Source: Brachyspira intermedia PWS/A (GTDB lineage: Bacteria; Spirochaetota; Brachyspiria; Brachyspirales; Brachyspiraceae). Taken from it: 64,000 nt of DNA. Each line of letters starts with the position of its first letter. Within the stretch, counting starts at the first letter, position 1. Position numbers and translations under genes: made by a program. Below are positions 17,461 through 26,717 of this stretch, piece by piece. Where the stretch lies: contig NC_017243.1 in the NCBI RefSeq assembly GCF_000223215.1, positions 186,001 to 250,000 of the forward strand. Direction: 5' to 3'. Under the pieces are notes generated by a model. The model was not told where the DNA came from. It worked only from the letters and a program-made list of their open reading frames with translations, and did not search any database.

Positions 17461-18801
17461 TTATTGTTTTTTGATATTTTTTTCATCTTCTTCAGTAATT
17501 ACTTTATCTATGAAATATCCTCTGTTTTGTAAATTGAATCTTTGATATTTAATTGAAGAGTTCAAGTTAGCTGCTTTCTTTATAGTAAGATTTTCAACAT
17601 CTGCTGTCTCAGCAATTCCTTCATATGATTCTTGATTTACAGAAGTATTTATTACTGCAGAAAGTCCTGTTTGTCCTAATGGTCTTGTTAATAATTTACC
17701 GCCGCTTGTTATTTGAGGATTATCAGCAGTGCTATAAAGTACTATTGACCTAGGCAATAAAGGTATGCTTCCATTTATATTAAATTTTTGATCATCTGGA
17801 TCTATAGCGGATAGCTTTATGCCTGGAATATCTCCATTGTTTATACCTTCTATCCAATTAAGCAAAACATCATTCATATCATTTCCAAGATTATATTTTG
17901 ATAAAACACTCATAAGTCTTTCTTCGTCTGTTAATGAAGGATCAGAATGTGCTATTTCTTTATAAATTTCCTGCTTTCCGCCTGTTTTTAAATCAATCCA
18001 TTTCATAAACATTAATGAAGAAGCGTAACTAATAAATATATTATCGTCTCCTCCAACTGAGACTGTTCCTTCAGGAGTGTTGTCAGTATATAATAACTTC
18101 CAAGTGTAAAAAGAATAATAAGTAGATGTGTTAAAAATATCCTCTCTTTCTCCAATTAGAGGTTCTGAAAATATAAGAGAAGTAGATTCTGAAAGTGCTT
18201 CATTAAGCCATATATCCATTGCTTTGCCTTGCATTAGATTGTTATAAGCGTTAATTAAATGCTGTAATTCATGCATCATAGTACCTACTGTGTCATTATT
18301 AGTAGGAACATTAACATGTAAATATTCTCCGCGTACTCCTTCCTTACCGAAGATTAAATCAGACTGATAAAAATATCCTGCCATTGCTGTTGTAGCTTCA
18401 TTTGTATTAATGTTAGCCATTAAAAATATTACTTTTCCATTTCCGTCAAAATCAGGAATTTCTCCATATATTTCTATTTCTCTAGGCAGGTATTTTTCAA
18501 ATTCTCTTAAAAAAGATATTACACCCTCTTTTGTGATGCCTTTATCAACATAACTTTCTTCTACATAAATAATCGCATTTGCTGATTCAGCTATCTTTTT
18601 AAATGCTCCTTCAGCACCTACAAAAGTACCAGTTATGCCATCATAAAGATTATAAGGATATGTTTTTATTATCGTGTTATTAGGGTCATAATATGTTATA
18701 TCACCTATGACTTCTCCTGAATTTGAAGGCTGTGTAATTGTATTGCCACATGAAATAATAAACATAAAATTAATGAATAGAAATATATAACTTTTCTTCA
18801 T
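17461..18801 (-). CDS. Lipoprotein zinc metallopeptidase, M30-like (paralogue 3 of 5)
   Basis: A 446-residue paralogue: lipobox F-I-I-S-C (Cys 18), a slightly longer linker, HELQH at 177-181, W-L-N-E-A-L-S-E downstream. It is closest to paralogue 2, sharing its C-terminal end D-E-K-N-I-K-K-Q and the T-P-E-G-T-V-S-V-G-G insertion. A good ribosome-binding site (AAGGAATAACTT) precedes the ATG. It is divergent from small lipoprotein 3. The palindrome in its upstream region (about 18827-18855) is degenerate compared with units 1 and 2. Active-site residues are intact. Confidence 0.8.
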   Translation of the reverse strand: MKKSYIFLFINFMFIISCGNTITQPSNSGEVIGDITYYDPNNTIIKTYPYNLYDGITGTFVGAEGAFKKIAESANAIIYVEESYVDKGITKEGVISFLREFEKYLPREIEIYGEIPDFDGNGKVIFLMANINTNEATTAMAGYFYQSDLIFGKEGVRGEYLHVNVPTNNDTVGTMMHELQHLINAYNNLMQGKAMDIWLNEALSESTSLIFSEPLIGEREDIFNTSTYYSFYTWKLLYTDNTPEGTVSVGGDDNIFISYASSLMFMKWIDLKTGGKQEIYKEIAHSDPSLTDEERLMSVLSKYNLGNDMNDVLLNWIEGINNGDIPGIKLSAIDPDDQKFNINGSIPLLPRSIVLYSTADNPQITSGGKLLTRPLGQTGLSAVINTSVNQESYEGIAETADVENLTIKKAANLNSSIKYQRFNLQNRGYFIDKVITEEDEKNIKKQ

Positions 18802-18989
18802 AAGTTATTCCTTGTAATTTTTAATTTAAGTAAAAAATAATATTATTTATTTAATAGTAATTTTTTTTACTTATTATTACAATATGAAATTATCTAATAT
18901 ATTATAAAATAAAATTAATTTTTTATTAATATTGAATAAATTTATAATAGATGTTATTGTATCTTTAATACTAAAATTAGAGGAAAAAA

Positions 18990-19448
18990 ATGAATAAAAA
19001 ATTGAAATATATTATTTTTATTATTTCTTTATTAATTTTTATTTCAGGCTGTAAAAATAATGCTACAAGTCCTAGTACTATTTATGGTATAGGAAAATAT
19101 AGAGGAACTTGGTTTGCAGATAATTTTGATATGCTGGATCTTTTTAGGAATCAATGGGTACAGTCAGAAACTGGAATGACTATTAAAATAAATAGCGATA
19201 CTGATATGGTAATCAATAATATTGTGCCTACTTCAATTAAGCATTTACCTGATACAGTTGATACTTACCATCTATATATTTCGACTGCTGATGTTCCTCC
19301 TGAGTATCCATCAAGCCAAATTGTTAAAGCTTATTATAAACTGGAATTTACTAGTTATAATTCAGTCAAAGTAACTATGGTTATTCAATTTATAATGGAT
19401 GGAAACTCTATTAATATGGCAATACAAAAAGCTGAATTAAAAAAGTAA
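18990..19448 (+). CDS. Small GTW-motif lipoprotein (partner 3)
   Basis: A 152-residue predicted lipoprotein with Cys 21 in I-S-G-C and G-K-Y-R-G-T-W-F-A-D at 35-44. The body is close to partner 2 (M-L-D-L, M-T-I-K-I-N-S-D-T-D, N-N-I-V-P). AGAGGAAAAAA precedes the ATG. It is divergent from protease 3 over 188 bp. The following hairpin (19477-19512) is a mutated form of the terminators after the other partners. Confidence 0.75.
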   Translation: MNKKLKYIIFIISLLIFISGCKNNATSPSTIYGIGKYRGTWFADNFDMLDLFRNQWVQSETGMTIKINSDTDMVINNIVPTSIKHLPDTVDTYHLYISTADVPPEYPSSQIVKAYYKLEFTSYNSVKVTMVIQFIMDGNSINMAIQKAELKK

Positions 19449-19476
19449 CTAATAATTTTGATGTATATATAAAAAA

Positions 19477-19512
19477 AACTACTCTTAATATATGAGCAGG
19501 TTTTTTATTTGT
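19477..19512 (+). terminator. Degenerate terminator of small lipoprotein 3
   Basis: AAACTACTC and GAGCAGGTTT flank an AT loop and a T run follows; two stem positions no longer pair compared with the copy at 15308. Confidence 0.45.
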
Positions 19513-19630
19513 AATAAAAATTGTAGATTACCAAATTTTTATAATAGCTTTATATTGTTTGATAAAATAAGTTTAATTAATTTATGTAGTTATGCAGTTT
19601 GATATATAAAAAATTGATAATATTTAAAGT

Positions 19631-19766
19631 GATAAACGAGCAGCGTATAACTTTAGTTGTCAGCTATTAAAAAATAAAAAATCTAGCGTCTATCAGCTTT
19701 AGCTGATAGAGGTTTTAAAGCGAGATTTTTTATATATAATAAGAAGTTTATAGCTAGCAATAATAA
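19631..19766. repeat. Single hairpin-rich unit related to the 139-bp array (gap 19449-19836)
   Basis: One unit of the array at 12712-13288, with the same hairpins (TATCAG...CTGATA, AACTTTAGTTGTCAGCT, TTTATAGCTAGC), lies between partner 3 and the end of protease 4. As at the first locus, it directly abuts a protease terminator (AATCAG 19770-19775 with CTGATT 19800-19805). Before it come a degenerate terminator and ~110 bp of plain AT-rich sequence. No gene is seen in the gap. Confidence 0.75.
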
Positions 19767-19836
19767 AAAAATCAGACTATTATAATTACTTATAACAGCC
19801 TGATTATTTTATGTTTTTAATTAATTATTATTTATT

Positions 19837-21147
19837 TTATTCTGTAATTACTATGTCAGTAAAATAATCCTTTTTGAACATAGTTAATTCACTTACATTA
19901 TTATTTCTAACAGCTGTTCTAGTAAGTGAAATAGGTACTATATCGCTTGCAGAAGTAAATCCTGCAGATGCATTTTTTCTAGTATTTAATACAATATAAT
20001 TACCATTTCCCAAATCTTCTTTTCTAATGTTAGAATCAGTTATCTTATCACTATCTTGCTTACTGCATACTATTAATGCTTTAGGGAGCAGCTGAGTTTG
20101 TCCGTTTATTAAGAATTCTTCATAAGATTTACTTGATGCTAAATCTGATATATTAGGAGCATTGGAAATATCTTTAATATCGCCGTTATTTATACCTTTT
20201 ATCCAATTAATAAGCAAAGTATCCATATCATTGCCTAAACTAGGAGCTAATGTTTTTACAGAATCTAGAAGTATTTGTTCACTGTCAGTTAGGCTAGAAG
20301 ATGCTATTTTTTTGTATATTTCCTGATTATTTCCTGTTTTAGCATCAACCCATTTCATAAACATTGATACAGGGGCATAACTTGCTGCATACATAGGCTT
20401 TGTAAATATATCATTATTTTTAGAATATTGAAAGTACCAAGAGTAGAAAGAATAATAAGGAGTGTCATTAAATGCTTTAGCTCTCATATTAACCATTTCC
20501 TTATCAAACATATGAGATGTAGATTCTGAAAGTGCTTCATCAAGCCAAATATCCATTGCTTTATTTTTTTTAATACCATTTACATATTTGTTAATTAAAT
20601 GCTGTAATTCATGCATCATAATGCCAATTCCATAATCTATATTATTACCGACATCTATATGTAGATATTCTCCAGCTATACCGCCTTTTCCTATAGATAA
20701 GTCCAACGGATTAAAATATCCTCCTGTACTAAAGCTTCCTCCTGCTGTATTAGTATTAAGATTAGCCATTAAAAATATTATTTTACCATTTCCATCAAAA
20801 TCTGAAGGCTGTCCGTATATTTCAACTTCTCTAGGATAATATTCTTCAAATTTTGTTATAAATGATAAAATCTTATCTTTTGTTATAGTATTAATTCCTT
20901 GCTCCAAATAAATAATTGCATTTTTAGATACAGCTAGTTTTTTAAATGTATTTTTCACAAATATATTTTGACCTGTTACATTATCTATTCTAAAGAAAGG
21001 GTATTCTTTAGTTTCTGCAGTAGCAGGGTCATAATAAGTTATACCATTAATTATTTCTGATATTGGTTCTGAAGGAGATGTAGTAGGTTTATTACAAGAA
21101 ATAATAAACATAAGAATAGCGAATAAAAATATATAAATATTCTTCAT
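19837..21147 (-). CDS. Lipoprotein zinc metallopeptidase, M30-like (paralogue 4 of 5)
   Basis: A 436-residue paralogue forming a second subclass with paralogue 5. Lipobox F-I-I-S-C (Cys 18); HELQH at 179-183; W-L-D-E-A-L-S-E downstream (Asp for Asn next to the probable ligand Glu). Shared subclass features are T-K-E-Y-P-F, K-I-I-F-L-M and a C-terminus ending D-Y-F-T-D-I-V-I-T-E. It is divergent from small lipoprotein 4 across 173 bp, in which the 29-bp palindrome is absent but a CAATATGAA element is kept. It is probably functional. Confidence 0.8.
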   Translation of the reverse strand: MKNIYIFLFAILMFIISCNKPTTSPSEPISEIINGITYYDPATAETKEYPFFRIDNVTGQNIFVKNTFKKLAVSKNAIIYLEQGINTITKDKILSFITKFEEYYPREVEIYGQPSDFDGNGKIIFLMANLNTNTAGGSFSTGGYFNPLDLSIGKGGIAGEYLHIDVGNNIDYGIGIMMHELQHLINKYVNGIKKNKAMDIWLDEALSESTSHMFDKEMVNMRAKAFNDTPYYSFYSWYFQYSKNNDIFTKPMYAASYAPVSMFMKWVDAKTGNNQEIYKKIASSSLTDSEQILLDSVKTLAPSLGNDMDTLLINWIKGINNGDIKDISNAPNISDLASSKSYEEFLINGQTQLLPKALIVCSKQDSDKITDSNIRKEDLGNGNYIVLNTRKNASAGFTSASDIVPISLTRTAVRNNNVSELTMFKKDYFTDIVITE

Positions 21148-21320
21148 ATTTATTCCTTTAATTTTTTTATTAATTTTTATAAAATAATGATAAAATATCT
21201 GATGTTAATATACAATATGAAGTTTTCAGATTTATTATAAAAATAAAATTTAATTGATTTTATTTATTAATAAAGTTATAATTAACTAGTTATGATTCAG
21301 TAAAAAATTGGAGTTATAAA

Positions 21321-21782
21321 ATGAATAAGAAATTGCTGTCAATAATTATGGTTATTTCATCATTATTTTTTATTTTAAGCTGTAAAAATAATGTTAATAA
21401 TCCTAATGTATATTTTCAGGATCAGCCTATAACAAGTTATTCTGGAACATGGAAAGGGGATATTTATGATACATTATATAATGAACAGCCTCTTTTTTTA
21501 GCAACAATTATTATAAATGATGACGGTTCAATTAATTATGATGGAGATATTGTAGCAAAAGAAGATATAATCTCTAAAGGCAATAATACTTTTGAATTTA
21601 TTTTATATGATAATTTAACCTTAGGTAATCAAATTGTTGCTTTAAGGTATGTAAATACATTAAAAATTACTGATAATTACACTATGAATTGCTTTGGAAC
21701 AATTGATATGAAATCAGGAGTCAGTGAAGAAGTTTGGGATACTTTTATGAATACATCAGGAACTTTACAAAAACAGCAATAA
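21321..21782 (+). CDS. Small GTW-motif lipoprotein (partner 4)
   Basis: A 153-residue predicted lipoprotein: MNKKLLSIIM, lipobox I-L-S-C (Cys 21), then Y-S-G-T-W-K-G at about 40-46. The segment I-I-I-N-D-D-G-S-I followed by D-G-D-I-V-A-K-E-D-I matches partner 5, not partners 1-3, so the small lipoproteins fall into the same two subclasses as the proteases. GGAG lies before the ATG. It is divergent from protease 4 and followed by a remnant of another family member. The function is unknown. Confidence 0.75.
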   Translation: MNKKLLSIIMVISSLFFILSCKNNVNNPNVYFQDQPITSYSGTWKGDIYDTLYNEQPLFLATIIINDDGSINYDGDIVAKEDIISKGNNTFEFILYDNLTLGNQIVALRYVNTLKITDNYTMNCFGTIDMKSGVSEEVWDTFMNTSGTLQKQQ

Positions 21783-21838
21783 ATATTAATTGATTTTACA
21801 GGTATTTATACAGTATGTTTATATTTAAAAATATAAAA

Positions 21839-21964
21839 ATTAATAAAAACTTCTTTTTATTATTGTTATTTTAGCATTTTCTGATATAGCAAGATATAGG
21901 CGGAAAATATGTATGAAATTGGACGTTTAATCTGATCTCTATATAAATTAGAGAGGTTTTTTAT
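21839..21964 (+). pseudogene. Remnant of a sixth small GTW-type lipoprotein gene
   Basis: The 379-bp gap 21783-22161 contains a decayed copy of the partner-5 gene. ATTAATAAAAAC (from 21839) matches its ATGAATAAAAAA start, TTATTATTGTTATTTTAGCA (from about 21858) is identical to its signal-peptide region, and GATATAGGCGGAAAATATG (about 21893-21911) matches its GATATAGGAGAAAAGTATG segment after an internal deletion. A hairpin (CTCTA 21937, TAGAG 21949) plus T run follows directly, like the terminators of the intact copies. The frame is destroyed and the start codon lost. The rest of the gap is plain AT-rich sequence that should contain the partner-5 promoter. Confidence 0.65.
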
Positions 21965-22161
21965 AATATAAAGTTTGTAATTATTAAAAAATTTTAATAA
22001 AATAAAATTTTTTTTTATTGATAAAAATATAATTAATGTTAATCTTATTATAAAAAATTGTAATTTAATTAATAAGATTCTAGAGATAAATACTTATAGA
22101 TTAATGATAATAGCAATAAATTTATTTTACAATATTTTTTATATTAATACAGGAGAAAAAA

Positions 22162-22686
22162 ATGAATAAAAAACTATTTTCAACACTTTTTATTATTGTT
22201 ATTTTAGCATCTTTTTCTGCTATAGGATGTAAAAATCCAAATACAGACCCAACTCCTACAGGTACAGATATAGGAGAAAAGTATGCCGGCACTTGGTATC
22301 TTAATGCTACAATGAAAGTGGAGTTTGGCAATCCGGCACCTCAAAATGCTGATCAGATTATTGCAGAATTTGCCCCACAACTTGATGGTACAGCAGTTAA
22401 AAATGATCAAATTATTATAAATGACGATGGAAGCATTAAGGATAGTGCAGGGGATATCATACAAAAAACAGATATAGTAAAAGAAGGTGATAAATATATT
22501 GTAAAATTAAAAAATGATTACCCTAATTTGCCACAAGATATTTTTCCTGAAGCAGGTATGGAAATTACTTTTAATGCAGACGGAGCAGGTACTGTGGCAA
22601 CATACCTTGTAATGAACCTCAATAATAATTATTATAATTTTTATTTATTTAAGGATGGAAAATTAACTAAAAATCCTGTTCAGTAA
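22162..22686 (+). CDS. Small GTW-motif lipoprotein (partner 5)
   Basis: A 174-residue predicted lipoprotein: MNKKLFSTLF, lipobox A-I-G-C (Cys 23), a Thr/Pro linker, then E-K-Y-A-G-T-W-Y-L (39-47) and a beta-rich domain with I-I-I-N-D-D-G-S-I. Unlike partners 1-4 it is not divergent from a protease; it is convergent with protease 5, with a perfect terminator between them. GGAG precedes the ATG. This is the longest member, with an extra segment of about 20 residues (N-P-A-P-Q-N-A-D-Q). It is likely exported and membrane-anchored. The function is unknown. Confidence 0.75.
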   Translation: MNKKLFSTLFIIVILASFSAIGCKNPNTDPTPTGTDIGEKYAGTWYLNATMKVEFGNPAPQNADQIIAEFAPQLDGTAVKNDQIIINDDGSIKDSAGDIIQKTDIVKEGDKYIVKLKNDYPNLPQDIFPEAGMEITFNADGAGTVATYLVMNLNNNYYNFYLFKDGKLTKNPVQ

Positions 22687-22718
22687 TTAGTTAAAATTAA
22701 TTTAATTACTATAAAATA

Positions 22719-22754
22719 TAACCTGCTTTATAAATATATAAAGCAGGTTTTTTA
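22719..22754 (+). terminator. Terminator between small lipoprotein 5 and protease 5
   Basis: AACCTGCTTTAT (22719-22730) pairs perfectly with ATAAAGCAGGTT (22737-22748) around a 6-base loop, then a T run. Confidence 0.85.
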
Positions 22755-22778
22755 TTTATAATAAATTATTATGTTCAA

Positions 22779-24113
22779 TTACTTTTTTATAATATCTTTT
22801 TCTGTAATTACTCTGTCAATAAAATAATTATCTTTGAATATAGTTGATTCAGTTATATTATTGTATCTTGAATTTGGAACTGCTGCTTTAGTAAGTGAAA
22901 TAGATACTATATCACTTTCAGCAGAATATCCAGCATATTGATTTTGGCTGGTATTTAATACTATATAATTACCGTTTTTTAAATCTTCTTTTATAATTTT
23001 AGTATCATTTATTTTATTAGCATCTTCAGCTGTACATATTATTAATGCTTTAGGAAGCAGAAGAGTTTTTCCATTTTTTAAAAATAGATTATAATAATTG
23101 TCTGATGTAGATGCAAAATTCTTAATACTAAGTCCAGGAACTTCACCATTATTTATACCTTTTATCCAATCAATAAGCAAAGTATTCATATCAGTGCCTA
23201 AACTAGGATTTAATTCTTGTGCACATTGTATAACTCTTTGTTCTCCGTCTTTTATATGAGAAGAATGTGCTATTTTTTTGTATATTTCCTGATTTCCGCC
23301 TGTTTTAATATCAAGCCATTTCATAAACATTGATGCAGGGCCATAACTTGCAAAATCCATAGGTGTTCCAAATATATTAGCATCACTGCCATCTATTGGA
23401 TATTTAAAGTACCAAGAGTAGAAAGAATAATATGGAACTTTATCAAGTGATTTAAGTCTTGAATCACTAATCTCTTTAGAAAATATATGAGATGTAGATT
23501 CTGCAAGACCTTCATCAAGCCAAACATCCATTTCTTTTCCAGTATTAAAATAATTTACATTGAAATTAATTAAATGCTGTAATTCATGCATCATAACTCC
23601 AAGTATGTAATCTTCATTAGCCACACTAGGATCTACATGCAAATATTCTCCTTTTACACCGCCTTTCCCACGTGTCAAATCAGAACCATAAAAATATCCT
23701 CCAATACCAGGTTTTTCTTTTGTTTGGTTAGTATTAAGATTACCCATTAAAAATATTATTTTGCCGTTTAGATCAAGATCTGAAGGATTTCCATATATTT
23801 CAACTTCTTTACTATAATATTCTTCAAATTGCTTGACAAAAGACATTATAGTATCTCTTGTCATTTTATTATAGCCTTTTTCTAAATAAATAATTGCATT
23901 TTGTGATTCAGCTACTTTATTGAAAGTACTTTTTGCATCTATCCAAGCACCTGTAATGACATCAGATTTTAAAAACGGGTATTCTTTAGTTTCTGCATGA
24001 GAAAGGTCATAATATGTTATACCATCTATATTTTCTGAAGGCCCTGTAATTTTATTACCGCATGAAATAATGAACATGAAGATAATGAATAAAAATATAT
24101 AAGTTTTTTTCAT
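22779..24113 (-). CDS. Lipoprotein zinc metallopeptidase, M30-like (paralogue 5 of 5)
   Basis: A 444-residue paralogue, subclass shared with paralogue 4. Lipobox F-I-I-S-C (Cys 18), HELQH at 176-180, W-L-D-E-G-L-A-E downstream, the closest of the five to the classical W-L-x-E-G-x-A-E of M30-like enzymes. AAGGAATATCT precedes the ATG. Its upstream neighbour is mnmG on the same strand, only 98 bp away, so it has no divergent small lipoprotein; the convergent partner 5 is the nearest. The upstream spacer keeps the CAATATGAA element seen at the divergent promoters, suggesting its own promoter. Confidence 0.8.
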   Translation of the reverse strand: MKKTYIFLFIIFMFIISCGNKITGPSENIDGITYYDLSHAETKEYPFLKSDVITGAWIDAKSTFNKVAESQNAIIYLEKGYNKMTRDTIMSFVKQFEEYYSKEVEIYGNPSDLDLNGKIIFLMGNLNTNQTKEKPGIGGYFYGSDLTRGKGGVKGEYLHVDPSVANEDYILGVMMHELQHLINFNVNYFNTGKEMDVWLDEGLAESTSHIFSKEISDSRLKSLDKVPYYSFYSWYFKYPIDGSDANIFGTPMDFASYGPASMFMKWLDIKTGGNQEIYKKIAHSSHIKDGEQRVIQCAQELNPSLGTDMNTLLIDWIKGINNGEVPGLSIKNFASTSDNYYNLFLKNGKTLLLPKALIICTAEDANKINDTKIIKEDLKNGNYIVLNTSQNQYAGYSAESDIVSISLTKAAVPNSRYNNITESTIFKDNYFIDRVITEKDIIKK

Positions 24114-24211
24114 AGATATTCCTTAATAATTTTATTTTAATAAATGATAAATTATAAAGACTGCAATAACAATATGAATTTTTCAAAAAAGAATCATAAC
24201 AATATAATAAA

Positions 24212-26065
24212 TTATTTCTTTTTATTAGTAAGTGCGAGTATTAGAATATGCACAACTGATTTATCTACTTCAGGTATTCTCAAAGCCTGTGATATATTAT
24301 AAGGCTTATACTGTTTCAATTTATTAATAGCATCAATTTTTACGCTTTTTAAAGTAGAGTAGTCAAAATCTTCAGGTATAAGCATATTTTCGTATTTTTC
24401 TATATCTCTTATTTCATTTAAATATCTTGCAATATAGCCTTCATACTTAATAGCGATTTCTGCATTCTCCAAAACATTTTTATTATAATCGCCGTCTATC
24501 AAATGTTTAATCATATCAATACCGCATTCCGGACGCTTTATTATAGAAGCTAAACTCATAGTACGGTACTCTTTAGCTTCTTTTGTGAATCCTAAATCTT
24601 CTGTTTCTTTTTGAGTGAGTGTGCGTTTATTTAAATATTCCACAAGTATTTGAGTTTTCTGTTTTTTATCTCTTACCTTTTCAAGTCTTTCTTTGCTTGC
24701 AAGCCCTATATTATAAGAAAGCTCTGTTAATCTTTCATCGGCATTGTCTTGTCTTAAAAGCATTCTATGTTCTGCCTGTGAAGTAAACATTCTATGAGGT
24801 TCTTTAGTTCCTTTAGTAGTTAAATCATCAATTAAAACTCCGATATATCCGTCACTTCTTTTTAATATGAATGGAGCTTCTTTTTTTATTTTTAAGCTTG
24901 CATTTATTCCTGCCATAAGTCCCTGACATGCAGCTTCTTCGTATCCGCTTGTGCCGTTAATTTGTCCTGCCAAAAATAAGCCCTCAATTTTTTTAGTTTC
25001 AAGTGTAGGTTTTAATTCTATAGGGTTCACATAATCATATTCTACTGCATAGGCTGGTTTTAATATTCTTACTTCCTCAAGTCCTTTCAATGATCTTATC
25101 ATTTTTATTTGAACTTCTTCCGGTAAGCTTGAAGAAAATCCGTTTATATAAACTTCATTAGTTCTGTAGCTCTCTCTCTCTAAATGTAATTGATGTCTTG
25201 GTTTGTCTGCAAATCTTACAACCTTATCCTCTATGCTTGGGCAGTATCTTGGACCTATGCCTGTTATAACTCCGCTGTACATTGGGGACAAATGTATATT
25301 ATCCTGAATTATTTTATGAATATTAGCGTCTGTATAAGTTATATAGCAAGGCTCTTGAACTATATCAATTTTTTCATCTAAAAAAGAGAATGGAGTTATT
25401 TCATCATCGCCTTTTTGCATTTCCAATATATCAAAGTTAATAGAATAATAATCTACTCTTGCAGGTGTTCCTGTTTTTAATCTTCCAACCTCAAGTCCTA
25501 AACTTCTCAAACTATCAGATAATCCTATTGCTGGTAATTCTCCGATTCTTCCGGCTTGTTTTTGATACTTCCCTATATGAATAAGTCCATTTAAAAATGT
25601 TCCTGTTGTGAGTATAACTGCTTGGCATTCGTACTCTCTTCCTCTTTCTGTTCTTATTCCTTTAAGTACATTATTTTCTACAATTATTTCCGTTACTATA
25701 TCCTGATGAAGTGTGAGATTATTCTCGGCATACAATGTTTTAGCAGCTTCTTCTTTATATGCGTATTTATCTGCCTGAGCTCTTGGTGCCCATACAGCTT
25801 TGCCTTTACTTCGGTTAAGCATTCTAAACTGCATCATGGTTTTATCTATTAATTTTCCCATCTCGCCGCCTAGTGCATCAATCTCTTTAACTATTGTACC
25901 TTTGGCTACTCCTCCTATAGAAGGGTTGCATGACATTTGTCCTATAGTATCCAAGTTAATAGATATGATCAAAGTTTTCATTCCTAGTCTTGCAGATGAA
26001 AGTGCTGCTTCTATTCCGGCATGTCCTGCACCTACTACTATAACATCGTATTTATTATTATTCAT
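24212..26065 (-). CDS. mnmG: tRNA uridine 5-carboxymethylaminomethyl modification enzyme
   Basis: A 617-residue FAD protein that with MnmE modifies the wobble uridine of several tRNAs. The dinucleotide-binding motif is [10 protein letters not shown] near the start, followed by the family signature [14 protein letters not shown] and later Y-C-P-S-I-E-D-K-V and G-T-S-G-Y-E-E-A-A-x-Q-G. The start at 26065 (MNNNKYD) is preferred to the ATG 5 codons upstream because GAGAA lies at a suitable distance; the upstream ATG has none. mnmE is not in the window. Length is normal. Confidence 0.95.
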   Translation of the reverse strand: MNNNKYDVIVVGAGHAGIEAALSSARLGMKTLIISINLDTIGQMSCNPSIGGVAKGTIVKEIDALGGEMGKLIDKTMMQFRMLNRSKGKAVWAPRAQADKYAYKEEAAKTLYAENNLTLHQDIVTEIIVENNVLKGIRTERGREYECQAVILTTGTFLNGLIHIGKYQKQAGRIGELPAIGLSDSLRSLGLEVGRLKTGTPARVDYYSINFDILEMQKGDDEITPFSFLDEKIDIVQEPCYITYTDANIHKIIQDNIHLSPMYSGVITGIGPRYCPSIEDKVVRFADKPRHQLHLERESYRTNEVYINGFSSSLPEEVQIKMIRSLKGLEEVRILKPAYAVEYDYVNPIELKPTLETKKIEGLFLAGQINGTSGYEEAACQGLMAGINASLKIKKEAPFILKRSDGYIGVLIDDLTTKGTKEPHRMFTSQAEHRMLLRQDNADERLTELSYNIGLASKERLEKVRDKKQKTQILVEYLNKRTLTQKETEDLGFTKEAKEYRTMSLASIIKRPECGIDMIKHLIDGDYNKNVLENAEIAIKYEGYIARYLNEIRDIEKYENMLIPEDFDYSTLKSVKIDAINKLKQYKPYNISQALRIPEVDKSVVHILILALTNKKK

Positions 26066-26190
26066 ATATAATATTCTCATTTAAAAATTAAATTTTTATT
26101 AAAAAGATAATATATTAAAAACTTTTTATTGTCAAAGGAATATTTTTAAATACTAGTTTAAAAATTTTATTTAATATTGAAATTATATAA

Positions 26191-26619
26191 CCGCACGTAG
26201 AGTAAAGTTTTAAATATGAATAATATTTAAATTACAATTATAATAATAAATAAAAAACAGTTAACCGTGCGTTGAGTAGATTTAAAATCTAATAAAATCT
26301 AGGGTGGGTTCTAATAAATTCTAATTTAGCAATAAATATAATTAATATTAAAATTCAAAATATAGCTTTAAAACATAAAGGGCGGGGTATGTAATTAAAA
26401 TTTAGAAAATTAATTACATTTGCCCACCCTTTAGGTTAATAACTTTTATCTGTAATTATAGTTTTATATTTTCTTTTTGCTTATTTAGAATTTATAGCTG
26501 CCCATCCAAGTTTTTTTAAATTTATAGTGTTCTCACCGCACGCAAAATAATATTTTAAATATAAGATACTTTTGAATTATAATGTTAATAATAAATTAAA
26601 ATCAGCTCACCGTGCGTTG
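26191..26619. repeat. Composite intergenic repeat, complete copy (gap 26066-26717)
   Basis: The most complete copy, in the opposite orientation to copies 1-4. Left flank: CCGCACG (26191) to CCGTGCG (26265-26271), 81 bp. Core: GGGTGGGTT (about 26302), GGGCGGGGTATGTAATT (about 26379), TTACATTTGCCCACCC (about 26415), GCCCATCCAAG (26500). Right flank: CCGCACGC (26536) to CCGTGCG (about 26610-26616), again about 81 bp. Two similar flanks thus bracket a nested-palindrome core. No open frame is present; the rest of the gap is AT-rich. Confidence 0.85.
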
Positions 26620-26639
26620 AATGAATTTTATAAAAATAA

Positions 26640-26666
26640 AGGCTTCACCCTTATAAAGTAAAGCCT
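26640..26666 (-). terminator. Terminator of scpB
   Basis: AGGCTT and AAGCCT form a 6-bp stem (26640-26645 with 26661-26666); on the minus strand it is followed by TTATTTTT. It lies about 50 bp past the scpB stop. Confidence 0.6.
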
Positions 26667-26717
26667 AATATTTATTAATATTTTATTCTCAATTATTTTA
26701 TATTTGTATTCTAATAA

